From positions 20,539-84,538 of the forward strand of contig NZ_SDIF01000025.1 of the NCBI RefSeq assembly GCF_004122735.1: a stretch of 64,000 nt of DNA, written 5' to 3'. The notes beneath the pieces are model-generated. The model was not told where the DNA came from, did not search any database, and saw nothing but the letters and a program-made list of their open reading frames with translations. Position 1 is the first letter of the stretch. Every line of letters starts with the position of its first letter. Below are positions 54,589-62,913 of this stretch, one piece after another. The translations under genes were made by a program, and so were the position numbers. Origin of the DNA: Streptomyces sioyaensis (lineage in GTDB: Bacteria > Actinomycetota > Actinomycetes > Streptomycetales > Streptomycetaceae).

Positions 54589-55016
54589 CGGAGCGCTTCC
54601 GCCTGTCTGATGTCCTGTTGAGCGTCGTATGTACCCGTTGAGGCGGGTGTGTGCGGCGCTTTCCGCTGCCCGGGGGCGGCTCCCGGACGCCGTTTTCCGG
54701 CCAGCTATAGTCCTCACACGTGGCGAGGCCGTCGCGCTTCCGGATGCCCGCTGAAGTCCGCACTCGATGTCTGGGGGCGCGGACACAGGTGTGACCGCCG
54801 TGTGGCGAAATGGTGAACTCCCGTATGTGAGACCGGTACTCGGTCTTGTGCACGAGTGAGGCGGATGGGGATACTCGGCCGCGCACACGTTGGCATGGAC
54901 GCGACTTCCGAGGGGTGCGGCTTCCCGGGGGACCGTCCGTGTTCCGATTCCCCGCTCTCCGGGCTCGGACAACTCCCCACGGTTTCCGGGCTCTTCCCCC
55001 CACGGGAGGCTCTGAG
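54589..55016. other. Upstream region of the second S1E protease
   Basis: These 428 bases hold no convincing gene. TATAGT at 54706-54711 is a good -10 element without a clear -35; if used, it gives a leader of about 300 bases. A small hairpin AGACCG-GTACT-CGGTCT lies near 54831-54847. The ribosome-binding site GGGAGG is at 55004-55009. Confidence 0.5.
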
Positions 55017-56093
55017 TTGAAGCACCGACGCATACCCAACCGACGCGCCGTGATCGCAGGTGCGGGAGCGCTCGCGCTCGCCGCTTCCGCCACGGTGGTC
55101 CTCGCCAACGCCAACGCGTCCCCGGCGCCGACTCCCACCCCTGCCCTCGCCAAGCTGACCTCCGCCGCGGCGACCGCGCTCGCGTCCCACCTCAAGACGG
55201 ACACCGCGGGCGCGTTCTACGACGCCAAGGCCAAGAAGCTGGTGGTCAACGTCGTGAACCAGGCGCAGGCCAGGGCCGCGCGGGCGAAGGGGGCGGAAGC
55301 CAGATTCGTCAAGCACACCTTCGCCCAGCTCGACTCTGCCCGGCAGACGCTGAAGTCGAAGGCGACCATCCCCGGGACGTCCTGGGGGATCGACCCGCAG
55401 AGCAACAAGGTCGTCGTGACCGCCGACCGCACGGTCAAGGGCGCCAAGCTGGACCGGCTGACCAAGGTCGCCCAGGGCCTCGGTGACAAGGTCGAGGTGC
55501 GCCACAGCAAGGGTGAGTTCAAACCCTTCATCGGCGGCGGCGACGCGATCTGGGGGAGCGGTGCCCGCTGCTCGCTCGGCTTCAACGTGGTCAAGGACGG
55601 CAAGCCGTACTTCCTGACGGCCGGCCACTGCGGCAACGAGATCAAGAGCTGGTCGGACCAGCAGGGCGGCTCGGCGATCGCCACGACCGAGGACTCCAAG
55701 TTCCCGGGCGACGACTTCTCCCTCGCCAAGTACACCGGCGACACCGCGCACCCGAGCGAGGTCGACCTCTACAACGGCAGCACGCAGAAGATCACCAAGG
55801 CCGCGGAGGCCACCGTCGGCGAGAAGGTGCAGCGCAGCGGCAGCACCACCCAGGTGCACGACGGCACCGTCAAGGCGCTGAACGCCAGCGTCAACTACCA
55901 GGAGGGCACGGTCGACGGTCTGATCCAGACCGATGTCTGTGCCGAGCCCGGCGACAGCGGCGGCGCGCTCTTCGACGGTGACGCGGCGATCGGCCTCACC
56001 TCCGGCGGCAGCGGCGACTGCACCAAGGGGGGCGAGACCTTCTTCCAGCCCGTCCCGGAGGCGCTGAAGGCCTACGGCGCGGAGATCGGCTGA
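55017..56093 (+). CDS. Secreted S1E serine protease, streptogrisin-like, long propeptide
   Basis: A 358-residue prepro-protease. Signal peptide with basic start KHRRIPNRRAVIAGAGALAL and cleavage near residue 32 (ANANA), a propeptide of about 135 residues ([37 protein letters not shown]), and a mature domain starting near FIGGGDAIW. The triad is His in FLTAGHC, Asp in DDFSLA and Ser in [12 protein letters not shown]. The long propeptide is like that of streptogrisin D. TTG 55017 is chosen because GGGAGG lies 7 bases upstream. It is followed by a strong hairpin and a convergent protease-inhibitor gene. Confidence 0.9.
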   Translation: MKHRRIPNRRAVIAGAGALALAASATVVLANANASPAPTPTPALAKLTSAAATALASHLKTDTAGAFYDAKAKKLVVNVVNQAQARAARAKGAEARFVKHTFAQLDSARQTLKSKATIPGTSWGIDPQSNKVVVTADRTVKGAKLDRLTKVAQGLGDKVEVRHSKGEFKPFIGGGDAIWGSGARCSLGFNVVKDGKPYFLTAGHCGNEIKSWSDQQGGSAIATTEDSKFPGDDFSLAKYTGDTAHPSEVDLYNGSTQKITKAAEATVGEKVQRSGSTTQVHDGTVKALNASVNYQEGTVDGLIQTDVCAEPGDSGGALFDGDAAIGLTSGGSGDCTKGGETFFQPVPEALKAYGAEIG

Positions 56094-56132
56094 GCCGGCC
56101 CGCGCCCGGCAGGCCCTGAGCTGCCGGACAGA

Positions 56133-56171
56133 GCGATCCCCGGGCACCGCCGTCCGGTGCCCGGGGATCGC
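56133..56171. terminator. Bidirectional terminator between protease and SSI-like genes
   Basis: GCGATCCCCGGGCACC (56133-56148) pairs perfectly with 56156-56171 around a 7-base loop, 40 bases after the protease stop and 11 before the end of the inhibitor gene. Confidence 0.8.
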
Positions 56172-56182
56172 GAACGGTCCGG

Positions 56183-56623
56183 TCAGAAGTCGAAGACCGA
56201 GCCGCGGCCGTCGGTCATCGCGCAGGGGTTGGCGAAGGTGTAGCTGTACGACACCCGCTTGCCCTGCCACACGCCGTCCGCGGTGACCACGATGGGAGCC
56301 CACTCCTTGGTACACAGGCGCTGCGACGGTGCGGCGGTCACCGCGTTGAAGTCGCCCGCCACTGTGCGCAGTTGGTCACAGGCGGCTATCGGGTTGGGGT
56401 GGCTGCCGCCGGCCTTCGGCATGCAGCTGAGTGACACCGCACGCTGCACGGTGGCGGTCGCACGGCTTGCGCCCTGGCCCACCGTCAGCACCAGTTCCGA
56501 CGGGGCGTACAAGCCGCTGGACCGCCCGGACTGCGCCGGGGCGGCGACGGCCTGTGCGCTGGTGGCCAGGCCGCCGAGAACCAGCGCCGCGCCGAGCGCG
56601 ACCGCCCCAGTGATGTACCGCAT
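56183..56623 (-). CDS. Subtilisin inhibitor-like (SSI family) secreted protein
   Basis: A 146-residue SSI-family preprotein: signal peptide about 1-30, mature part starting near the SGLYAPSELVLTV motif. Cys pairs are in SCMPKAGGSHPNPIAACDQL and LCTKEW...ANPCAM. The reactive loop reads LCTKEWAP where SSI has MCPMVYDP, so P1 is Lys rather than Met, which predicts inhibition of trypsin-like proteases; P2 is Thr and P1' is Glu. The conserved DGVWQGKRVSY follows. AGGGAG 8 bases before ATG 56623 supports the start. It converges on the S1E protease. Confidence 0.93.
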   Translation of the reverse strand: MRYITGAVALGAALVLGGLATSAQAVAAPAQSGRSSGLYAPSELVLTVGQGASRATATVQRAVSLSCMPKAGGSHPNPIAACDQLRTVAGDFNAVTAAPSQRLCTKEWAPIVVTADGVWQGKRVSYSYTFANPCAMTDGRGSVFDF

Positions 56624-57045
56624 GACGAACACTCCCTTGCTCGAAGGTGCAGATACCGGACGGGAGTCTGGCCCAACCGCATCCCGAAAGCATCTTGAGT
56701 GCGCATGAAGCGTTCACTTTGAGTCGTTACTCGAAAGCTCAGGGTAATGGCGCGAACGAGCCGGAGGGGGTGCGCGGCGGCCGGGCGAAAGTGCCGCCCG
56801 GCCAGTGGGGTTGCCCCGTTCGTCATGCCCCTGGCAAAGGGTGCCTACCTCCGGAATACCCGGATCCGGCCACCGACCGGCCGTTCGGGAAGGTTTCGAT
56901 CTCCGGCGATTGGCTGAAGAGGGGGGCCGGAGGGTCCCTCCGTGCGGCGCCGGTCGCCCGCCGAGGTAAGAGCCGGCCCGCCGCCGGTCGCCTTACCGGC
57001 CTGCCGACGGCCCGTCGCCGTACTCTCCTGGGGCCTCCCGGGGCC
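56624..57045. other. Intergenic region between the SSI-like and TetR genes
   Basis: No gene is seen in these 422 bases. A 9-bp hairpin GGCCGGGCG/CGCCCGGCC (56779-56803) may end TetR transcription. AT-richer DNA near 56690-56760 should hold the inhibitor promoter on the minus strand. Confidence 0.45.
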
Positions 57046-57801
57046 CTACCGGCCCGGCCGTTCCGTGCCCGCCGGCCCGTCGCCGCGCCGCCCTTCCGCC
57101 GTGCGGCCCGGCTTCCGCGTCCGCGCGGCAGGCTTCCGCGCCCCCGCCTGTCCGGGCTTCCCGGTCAGCTCCGGCAGCCCCGCCGTCAGCGCCCGCATGC
57201 TCCGCGCCACCAGCTCCGCCGGCCCCTGCGGCCCGTCCGGTGCCGCGTCGCCCGCCGCCCACTGCTCGACCGCGACCCGCATCGCGGTGTTCGCGGCCGC
57301 CGCGGCCAGCCGTACCTCCAGCGGGCCGGCGCCGGTCAGCCGTTCCAGGACCGGCATCAGCGCCTCCTCGGCGTCGTGGTGAACCCGGTGCCAGACCGCG
57401 CGCAGCGCCGGGTCGCCCGGCATCGCCCGCAGTAGCCCGCGGGTCCGGCGCAGGGACTCGGCGGCCGGCGCGTCCGCGGGGGTCAGCGCCCGGCGGGCCG
57501 CCCGCTCCAGCGCCTCGCGCACGGACGGTGCGTCCGGGCCGGCCGGTGACGCCGCCAGATCGTCGACCCACTGCCGCACCCCGGTGGCGAGCAGCGGTAC
57601 CACCGCGTCCTCCTTGGTGCGGAAGTAGCGGTAGAAGGTGCGCAACGCGACGCCCGAGGTCCGCGCGATCTCCTCGGCGGTGACGGCGGCGCCGCGCTCC
57701 GCGAAGAGCGCGGCCGCGGTCCGCGCGATCTCCAGCTGGGTCGCGGCCTTGCGTCGCTCGGTGAGCGAGGGGCGGGGGAGCGGGGCGGGCTCGGAGGGCA
57801 T
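57046..57801 (-). CDS. TetR-family transcriptional regulator
   Basis: A 251-residue regulator. The N-terminal helix-turn-helix runs from TQLEIARTAAALFAERG to VTAEEIARTSGVALRTFYRYFRTKEDAV. A helical ligand-binding domain follows (to about 205), then an unusual basic Pro/Ala-rich tail of about 45 residues (KPAARTRKPGR). ATG 57801 is preferred because the upstream ATGs (57822, 57840) fall inside a direct-repeat region that looks regulatory. It is divergent from an SDR gene, which it probably controls together with itself. Confidence 0.88.
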   Translation of the reverse strand: MPSEPAPLPRPSLTERRKAATQLEIARTAAALFAERGAAVTAEEIARTSGVALRTFYRYFRTKEDAVVPLLATGVRQWVDDLAASPAGPDAPSVREALERAARRALTPADAPAAESLRRTRGLLRAMPGDPALRAVWHRVHHDAEEALMPVLERLTGAGPLEVRLAAAAANTAMRVAVEQWAAGDAAPDGPQGPAELVARSMRALTAGLPELTGKPGQAGARKPAARTRKPGRTAEGRRGDGPAGTERPGR

Positions 57802-57818
57802 GGGCGTCAGCCTACGTG

Positions 57819-57853
57819 GCATGCCGTATTTGCACAGCATGCGAGTTTGGCAC
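57819..57853. promoter_or_regulatory. 17-bp direct repeats between TetR and SDR genes, possible operator
   Basis: GCATGC-CGTATTTG-CAC (57819-57835) and GCATGC-GAGTTTGG-CAC (57837-57853) are direct repeats with an 18-base period in the divergent promoter region. They are the best candidate for TetR binding sites here. Confidence 0.45.
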
Positions 57854-57907
57854 GATGTGTCACTTCGGAGTTAGCGTGCGGGAACGCCTTGAGAACGGAG
57901 CTGGACC

Positions 57908-58678
57908 ATGCATCGCTTTGACGGACACCGCGCCCTGATCACCGGCGCCGGCTCGGGCATCGGACAGGCCACCGTCCACCGGTTCCTCGCCGAGGGGGCC
58001 CGGGTGGTCGCGGCGGACATCGATGCGGACGGCCTGCGGAGCACCGCCGACCGCGCCGCCGAGGACGGGACGGCCGGGCGGCTGGAGACGAGGGTGCTGG
58101 ACATCGCCGATGAGGCGGCGGTCCGCTCCGGCGTCGCCGCCGCGGTGGCCGGCCTCGGCGGTCTGGACGTCCTGGTCAACGCGGCCGGCATCCTGCGCTC
58201 CGCGCACACCCACGAGACCGGCCTGGATCTCTTCAACAAGATCATCTCGATCAATCTGACCGGTACGTTCCTGGTGACCCGTGAGGCGCTCCCCGCTCTC
58301 CTGGAGGGCCGCTCGCCGGTCGTGGTCAACTTCAGCTCCACGTCCGCGGCGTTCGCGCACCCGTACATGGCGGCCTACGCGGCGAGCAAGGGCGGCATCC
58401 AGGCCATGACGCACGCCATCGCGAGCGAGTACAGCAAGCAGGGGCTGCGGGCGGTGTGCGTGGCGCCGGGGTCCATCGCCAGCGGGATGACCCGCGGGCG
58501 CGTACCGGGGCTGCCCGAGGACGCCGATATGACCCTGTTCGCCAAGCTCACCCCGGCGCTCGGCGAGGGCTTCGCGGCCCCGGAGACGGTCGCGGGCGTG
58601 ATCGCGATGCTCGCCTCGCAGGACGGCGCGTTCATCACCGGCACGGAGATCCGGATCGACGGCGGCACGCATATGTGA
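57908..58678 (+). CDS. Short-chain dehydrogenase/reductase
   Basis: A 256-residue classical SDR using NAD(P)H. Cofactor motif ITGAGSGIGQAT, Asp at the end of the second strand (VVAADIDAD), which favours NAD, structural motif LVNAAGIL, and the catalytic set Ser in NFSSTSA with YAASK. The C-terminal end FITGTEIRIDGG is typical. GGAGC precedes ATG 57908. Control by the divergent TetR regulator is likely; the substrate, perhaps a steroid- or alcohol-type compound, is unknown. Confidence 0.9.
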   Translation: MHRFDGHRALITGAGSGIGQATVHRFLAEGARVVAADIDADGLRSTADRAAEDGTAGRLETRVLDIADEAAVRSGVAAAVAGLGGLDVLVNAAGILRSAHTHETGLDLFNKIISINLTGTFLVTREALPALLEGRSPVVVNFSSTSAAFAHPYMAAYAASKGGIQAMTHAIASEYSKQGLRAVCVAPGSIASGMTRGRVPGLPEDADMTLFAKLTPALGEGFAAPETVAGVIAMLASQDGAFITGTEIRIDGGTHM

Positions 58679-58735
58679 GCCGGTGGGCGAGCCGATACGT
58701 GAGCCGGCGGCGGGCGGACGCTGAGGCGAACAGCC

Positions 58736-59059
58736 TCACGCCTGCCCGGTCTCGAAGCGGCTCACCTTGCCGTCCTCCACCGTGAACCGCCAGCGGGTCC
58801 GCATCTCGCCCCAGGTGTCGTTGCGGTAGTTCGCGACGAGGGACAGCCCGTGGTCCGATTCGGACTGCACGTCCAGGTGCCCTCGCGTGGCAAAGATCTC
58901 CCGGTCGCACCACTCCCGCAGATCCCGGTCGAGGCCGTCGTCGGACATGGTGGCGCCGGTGGTCAGCGCGTCGAAGAACGCCTGCTCGTCATTGCTGTTG
59001 AGGGCCGTGACCAGGGCACGGACCGCGGGGTGGGACAGCCGGCCGGCGGAGATGGTCAT
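58736..59059 (-). CDS. SnoaL/NTF2-like small protein
   Basis: A 107-residue NTF2-fold protein: an N-terminal helical part (HPAVRALVTALNSNDEQAFFDAL), then strands FATRGHLDVQ, GLSLVANYRN and MRTRWRFTVEDGKVSRFETG. Such domains bind or convert small hydrophobic molecules. No catalytic residues can be assigned. No clear ribosome-binding site precedes ATG 59059. It is divergent from dnaE2, whose SOS-box-like site lies about 180 bases away. Confidence 0.75.
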   Translation of the reverse strand: MTISAGRLSHPAVRALVTALNSNDEQAFFDALTTGATMSDDGLDRDLREWCDREIFATRGHLDVQSESDHGLSLVANYRNDTWGEMRTRWRFTVEDGKVSRFETGQA

Positions 59060-59236
59060 GAGGGGATCACGCCCTTCGTGCGGGTGCCGTCGTCCGTCGT
59101 GGCCCCGGGGCGCTCCCTGCCGCGGTGCGGCGGGCGGTCCGGGGCCTTTGTTCCCTCATCTTCCGGTCGGCGGCGGGGCCGTGCAGAGCAGGTGGGGCCG
59201 ATCGGCGGAGGCGGGGAGGTGATCTTCGGCTTCTCT

Positions 59237-59252
59237 TCGTACGAATGTTCGA
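59237..59252. promoter_or_regulatory. LexA (SOS) box in front of dnaE2
   Basis: TCGTACGAATGTTCGA differs from the Gram-positive SOS consensus (CGAAC-N4-GTTCG, flanked by T and A) at one base in the left half. TATGGT at 59261-59266 can serve as -10, which places the box over the -35. dnaE2 and imuB are SOS genes in related actinobacteria. Confidence 0.75.
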
Positions 59253-59325
59253 TGGACGGGTATGGTGGAGGAGAGGAGCGGGGGTCACAGGGTCGGTCGG
59301 GGTGGATGAGGTGCAGGAGGTGCGG

Positions 59326-62300
59326 ATGCCAGGGTTCACGCATCTGCACACCGCTTCGGGGTTCTCCCTGCGCTACGGCGCCTCCCATCCGGAGCGTCTC
59401 GCCGAGCGCGCCGCCGAGCGCGGGATGGACGCCCTCGCACTGACCGACCGGGACGGGCTCTCCGGGGCCGTACGGTTCGCCAAGGCCGCCGCCGAGGCGG
59501 GCATCCGTCCGCTGTTCGGCAGTGAACTCGCCGTGGCGGAACAGGCGCCGGGACCCGCGGCCGGCAGCGCCACCGTGCGGCGGCGCACCCCGGTGCGCGG
59601 CGGCGCCTTCCTCGACGAGTCCGCCGCCCGCGCCGTCTTCCTGGCCCGCGACGGAGCGGCCGGCTGGGCCGCCCTGTGCCGGCTGGTCTCGGCCGCCCAT
59701 GCGGGCGGGGCCGAACAGCCCGTCCTCCCGTGGAGTGCCCTGGCATCCGCCGCGGACGGACTGACCGTGCTCCTCGGACCGGACTCCGAGGTCGGCCGGG
59801 CGCTGGCCGCCGGCCGCCCGGACCGCGCCGCCCGGCTCGTCGCCCCCTGGCGGGAGCTGTACGGCGAGGGGCTGCGCCTGGAGGTCGTCGACCACGGGCG
59901 GCCCGGCAGCGGACCCGGCTCGGCGCGGCTGGCCGCCCGCACCCTCGGCTTCGCCGTCGACCAGGGCATCCGCGCCGTCCTGACCAACGCGGTGCGCTAT
60001 GCCGACCCCGGCCAGGGCCCGGTCGCCGACGTCCTGGACTCCGCCCGCCGCCTGGTGCCGGTGGACCGGCACCGGCCCGAGACCTGGGACGGCGGTGAGC
60101 GCTGGCTCAAGGACGCCGCCGCGATGCGGCACACCGCCGGGCGGATCGCCGAGGCGGCCGGCTTCCGGCGCGACCTCGCCCACCGGCTGCTCGCCATGAC
60201 CGAGGAGGCCGCCGGCGAGTGCCTGGTCGACCCGCAGGACGACATCGGGCTCGGCCGGATCCACTTCCCCGAGCCGCGGCTGGTCGGCGCGGAACACCGC
60301 ACCGCCGCCCGGGTGCTGCGCTCGCGCTGCGCCGCCGGCATGGTGCTGCGCGGCTACGACCGCGACCGGGTGCGCTGGACGCGGCTGCAGGACGAACTGC
60401 GCACGATCGAGCGTCTTGGCTATCCCTCGTACTTCCTGACGGTCGCTCAAGTCGTGGACGACGTAAGGGAGATGGGCATCCGGGTCGCGGCGCGGGGGTC
60501 CGGAGCCGGGTCCCTGGTCAACCACCTCCTGGGCATCGCACACGCCGACCCGGTCGCCCACGGGCTGCTGATGGAGCGCTTCCTGTCCGAACGGCGGGCG
60601 GCGCTGCCGGACATCGACATCGACGTGGAGTCCGCCCGCCGGCTGGAGGTCTACCGCGCGATCTTCGACCGCTTCGGCGCGGAGCGGGTCGCCACGGTCT
60701 CGATGCCGGAGACCTACCGCGTGCGGCACGCCGTACGCGACGTGGGCGCGGCGCTGGGCATGGATCCGGCGCAGGTGGACCGGCTGGCCAAGGCCTTCCC
60801 GCACATCCGCGCCCGGGACGCGCGGGCGGCGCTGGCCGAGCTGCCGGAGCTGCGCGGGGTGCGGGAGGCCGGCGACGAGCGGCTGTGGCAGCTGGTCGAG
60901 GCGCTGGACGCGCTGCCGCGCGGGATCGCCATGCACCCGTGCGGGGTGCTGCTGTCCGACGCCACGCTGCTGGACCGTACGCCCGTCGTGCCCACCAGCG
61001 GCGAAGGCTTCGCGATGTCCCAGTTCGACAAGGACGACGTGGAGGAGATGGGGCTGCTCAAGCTCGATGTGCTGGGTGTGCGGATGCAGTCCGCGATGGC
61101 CCATGCGGTCGCCGAGATCGGCCGGGCCACCGGGCGCCGGATCGACCTCGACGACCCCGCGCAGGTGCCGCCCGGCGACGAGGCGACCTACGAGCTGATC
61201 CGCTCGACCGAGACGCTCGGCTGCTTCCAGATCGAGTCGCCGGGCCAGCGCGATCTGGTCGGCAGGCTGCAGCCCGCCACCTTCCACGATCTGGTCGTCG
61301 ACATCTCCCTCTTCCGGCCGGGGCCGGTCGCCGCCGACATGGTGCGGCCCTTCATCGAGGCCCGGCACGGCCGCAAGGCGGTCCGCTATCCGCACCCGGA
61401 CCTGGCGGAACCGCTGCGCGAGACCTATGGGGTCGTGGTGTTCCACGAGCAGATCATCGAGCTGCTGCGGATCATGACGGGCTGCCTCCGGGACGAGGCG
61501 GACGAGAAGCGGCGGGCGCTGTCGCACCCCGAACTGCAGGGCAGGGTCCGCGCCTGGTTCGCGCAGTCCGCCGAGCGGCGCGGCTACCAGCCCGACGTGA
61601 TCGCGCGCACCTGGGAGATCGTCGAGGCCTTCGGCTCGTACGGCTTCTGCAAGGCGCATGCGGTGGCCTTCGCGGTGCCCACCTACCAGTCGGCCTGGCT
61701 CAAGGCGCACCACCCCGCGGCCTTCTACGCCGGGCTGCTCACCCATGACCCCGGGATGTACCCGAAGCGGCTGCTGCTCGCGGACGCACGGCGGCGCGGG
61801 GTGCCGGTGCTGCCGCTGGATGTGAACCGCTCGGGTCTCACCCACCGAATCGAACTGGTGTCTGGTGAGGGGTCTCGTCCCGACGGTTCCGGGGGCCGCT
61901 CCGGTGCGGTCTGGGGGCTGCGGCTCGCGCTCTGCGATGTGCACGGCATGAGCGAGGCCGAGGCACGGCGGATCGAAGCGGGGCAGCCCTACCACTCGCT
62001 CCAGGACCTGTGGCAGCGGGCCAGGCCGGGCCGCCCGGTGGCCGAACGCCTCGCCCAGGTGGGCGCGTTGGACGCCTTCGGCGCGAACCGGCGGGACCTG
62101 CTGCTGTACATCGCCGAGCTGCACCACCGCGGGCGGCAGGCGTCCGGCGGCCAGCTGACGCTGCCGGGCCGGGCCGTCGACGGCGCGGAGCCGGAGGCGG
62201 CGGCCGACGCGGTCGAGCCGGCGGGACTGCCCGACCTCAGCGAGGTCGAACGGCTCAGCGCCGAGCTGGGCGTCCTCGGCATGGACGCCTCCCGCCACCT

Positions 62301-62913
62301 CATGGCCGACCACCAGGAGTTCCTCGCGGAGCTGGGGGCGCTGCCGGCCCGGCTGCTGCGCGAGGCCCGGCACGGCGAGACGGTACTCGTCGCCGGCGCC
62401 AAGGCGGCCACCCAGACGCCACCGATCCGTTCCGGCCGGCGGGTCATCTTCACCACCCTCGACGACAGCACGGGCCTGGTCGACTGCGCCTTCTTCGACG
62501 ACAGCCACGAGGCCTGTGCGCACACGATCTTCCACTCCTGGCTGCTGCTGGTGCGCGGTACGGTCCAGCGGCGCGGTCCGCGCAGCCTCAGCGTGGTCGG
62601 GGCCGCCGCCTGGAACCTCGCCGAGCTGGCCGAACTGCGCCGCGAGGGCGGGCTGGAGGCGGTCACCGCCCGGCTCGCGACCGGGCCGGACGGGGGAGGT
62701 GCCGCGCCGGACACCGGGGCGGCCGGGGCGGACCGGGAGCCCGGCGAGGAGCCCGGACCCGGCGAGGAGCCCGAGCCGGCCGGCGCCCCGGACCGCACCA
62801 TCCGCCTGGAGACCGGCTACGAACTGCACCCGTGGGCCGACCTCCAGCCCCCGGGTGAACGCGCCGCCACCGGACGCAAGTTGTGGCACTCCAGCCCCGG
62901 GAGCGCGGGATGA
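59326..62913 (+). CDS. dnaE2: Error-prone DNA polymerase DnaE2
   Basis: C-family polymerase for translesion synthesis and damage-induced mutagenesis, working with ImuB and ImuA'. The 1195-residue protein starts with a PHP domain (FTHLHTASGFSLRYGASHP, LALTDRDGLSGA), has the polymerase active site with LPDIDIDVE and ARGSGAGSLVNHLLGI, FHEQIIELLRIMTG, GFCKAHAVAFA, and a C-terminal OB domain (VIFTTLDDSTGLVDCAFFDD). ATG 59326 has AGGAGG 5 bases upstream. An SOS-box-like site lies in the promoter region. Its stop overlaps the next gene by ATGA. Confidence 0.95.
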   Translation: MPGFTHLHTASGFSLRYGASHPERLAERAAERGMDALALTDRDGLSGAVRFAKAAAEAGIRPLFGSELAVAEQAPGPAAGSATVRRRTPVRGGAFLDESAARAVFLARDGAAGWAALCRLVSAAHAGGAEQPVLPWSALASAADGLTVLLGPDSEVGRALAAGRPDRAARLVAPWRELYGEGLRLEVVDHGRPGSGPGSARLAARTLGFAVDQGIRAVLTNAVRYADPGQGPVADVLDSARRLVPVDRHRPETWDGGERWLKDAAAMRHTAGRIAEAAGFRRDLAHRLLAMTEEAAGECLVDPQDDIGLGRIHFPEPRLVGAEHRTAARVLRSRCAAGMVLRGYDRDRVRWTRLQDELRTIERLGYPSYFLTVAQVVDDVREMGIRVAARGSGAGSLVNHLLGIAHADPVAHGLLMERFLSERRAALPDIDIDVESARRLEVYRAIFDRFGAERVATVSMPETYRVRHAVRDVGAALGMDPAQVDRLAKAFPHIRARDARAALAELPELRGVREAGDERLWQLVEALDALPRGIAMHPCGVLLSDATLLDRTPVVPTSGEGFAMSQFDKDDVEEMGLLKLDVLGVRMQSAMAHAVAEIGRATGRRIDLDDPAQVPPGDEATYELIRSTETLGCFQIESPGQRDLVGRLQPATFHDLVVDISLFRPGPVAADMVRPFIEARHGRKAVRYPHPDLAEPLRETYGVVVFHEQIIELLRIMTGCLRDEADEKRRALSHPELQGRVRAWFAQSAERRGYQPDVIARTWEIVEAFGSYGFCKAHAVAFAVPTYQSAWLKAHHPAAFYAGLLTHDPGMYPKRLLLADARRRGVPVLPLDVNRSGLTHRIELVSGEGSRPDGSGGRSGAVWGLRLALCDVHGMSEAEARRIEAGQPYHSLQDLWQRARPGRPVAERLAQVGALDAFGANRRDLLLYIAELHHRGRQASGGQLTLPGRAVDGAEPEAAADAVEPAGLPDLSEVERLSAELGVLGMDASRHLMADHQEFLAELGALPARLLREARHGETVLVAGAKAATQTPPIRSGRRVIFTTLDDSTGLVDCAFFDDSHEACAHTIFHSWLLLVRGTVQRRGPRSLSVVGAAAWNLAELAELRREGGLEAVTARLATGPDGGGAAPDTGAAGADREPGEEPGPGEEPEPAGAPDRTIRLETGYELHPWADLQPPGERAATGRKLWHSSPGSAG

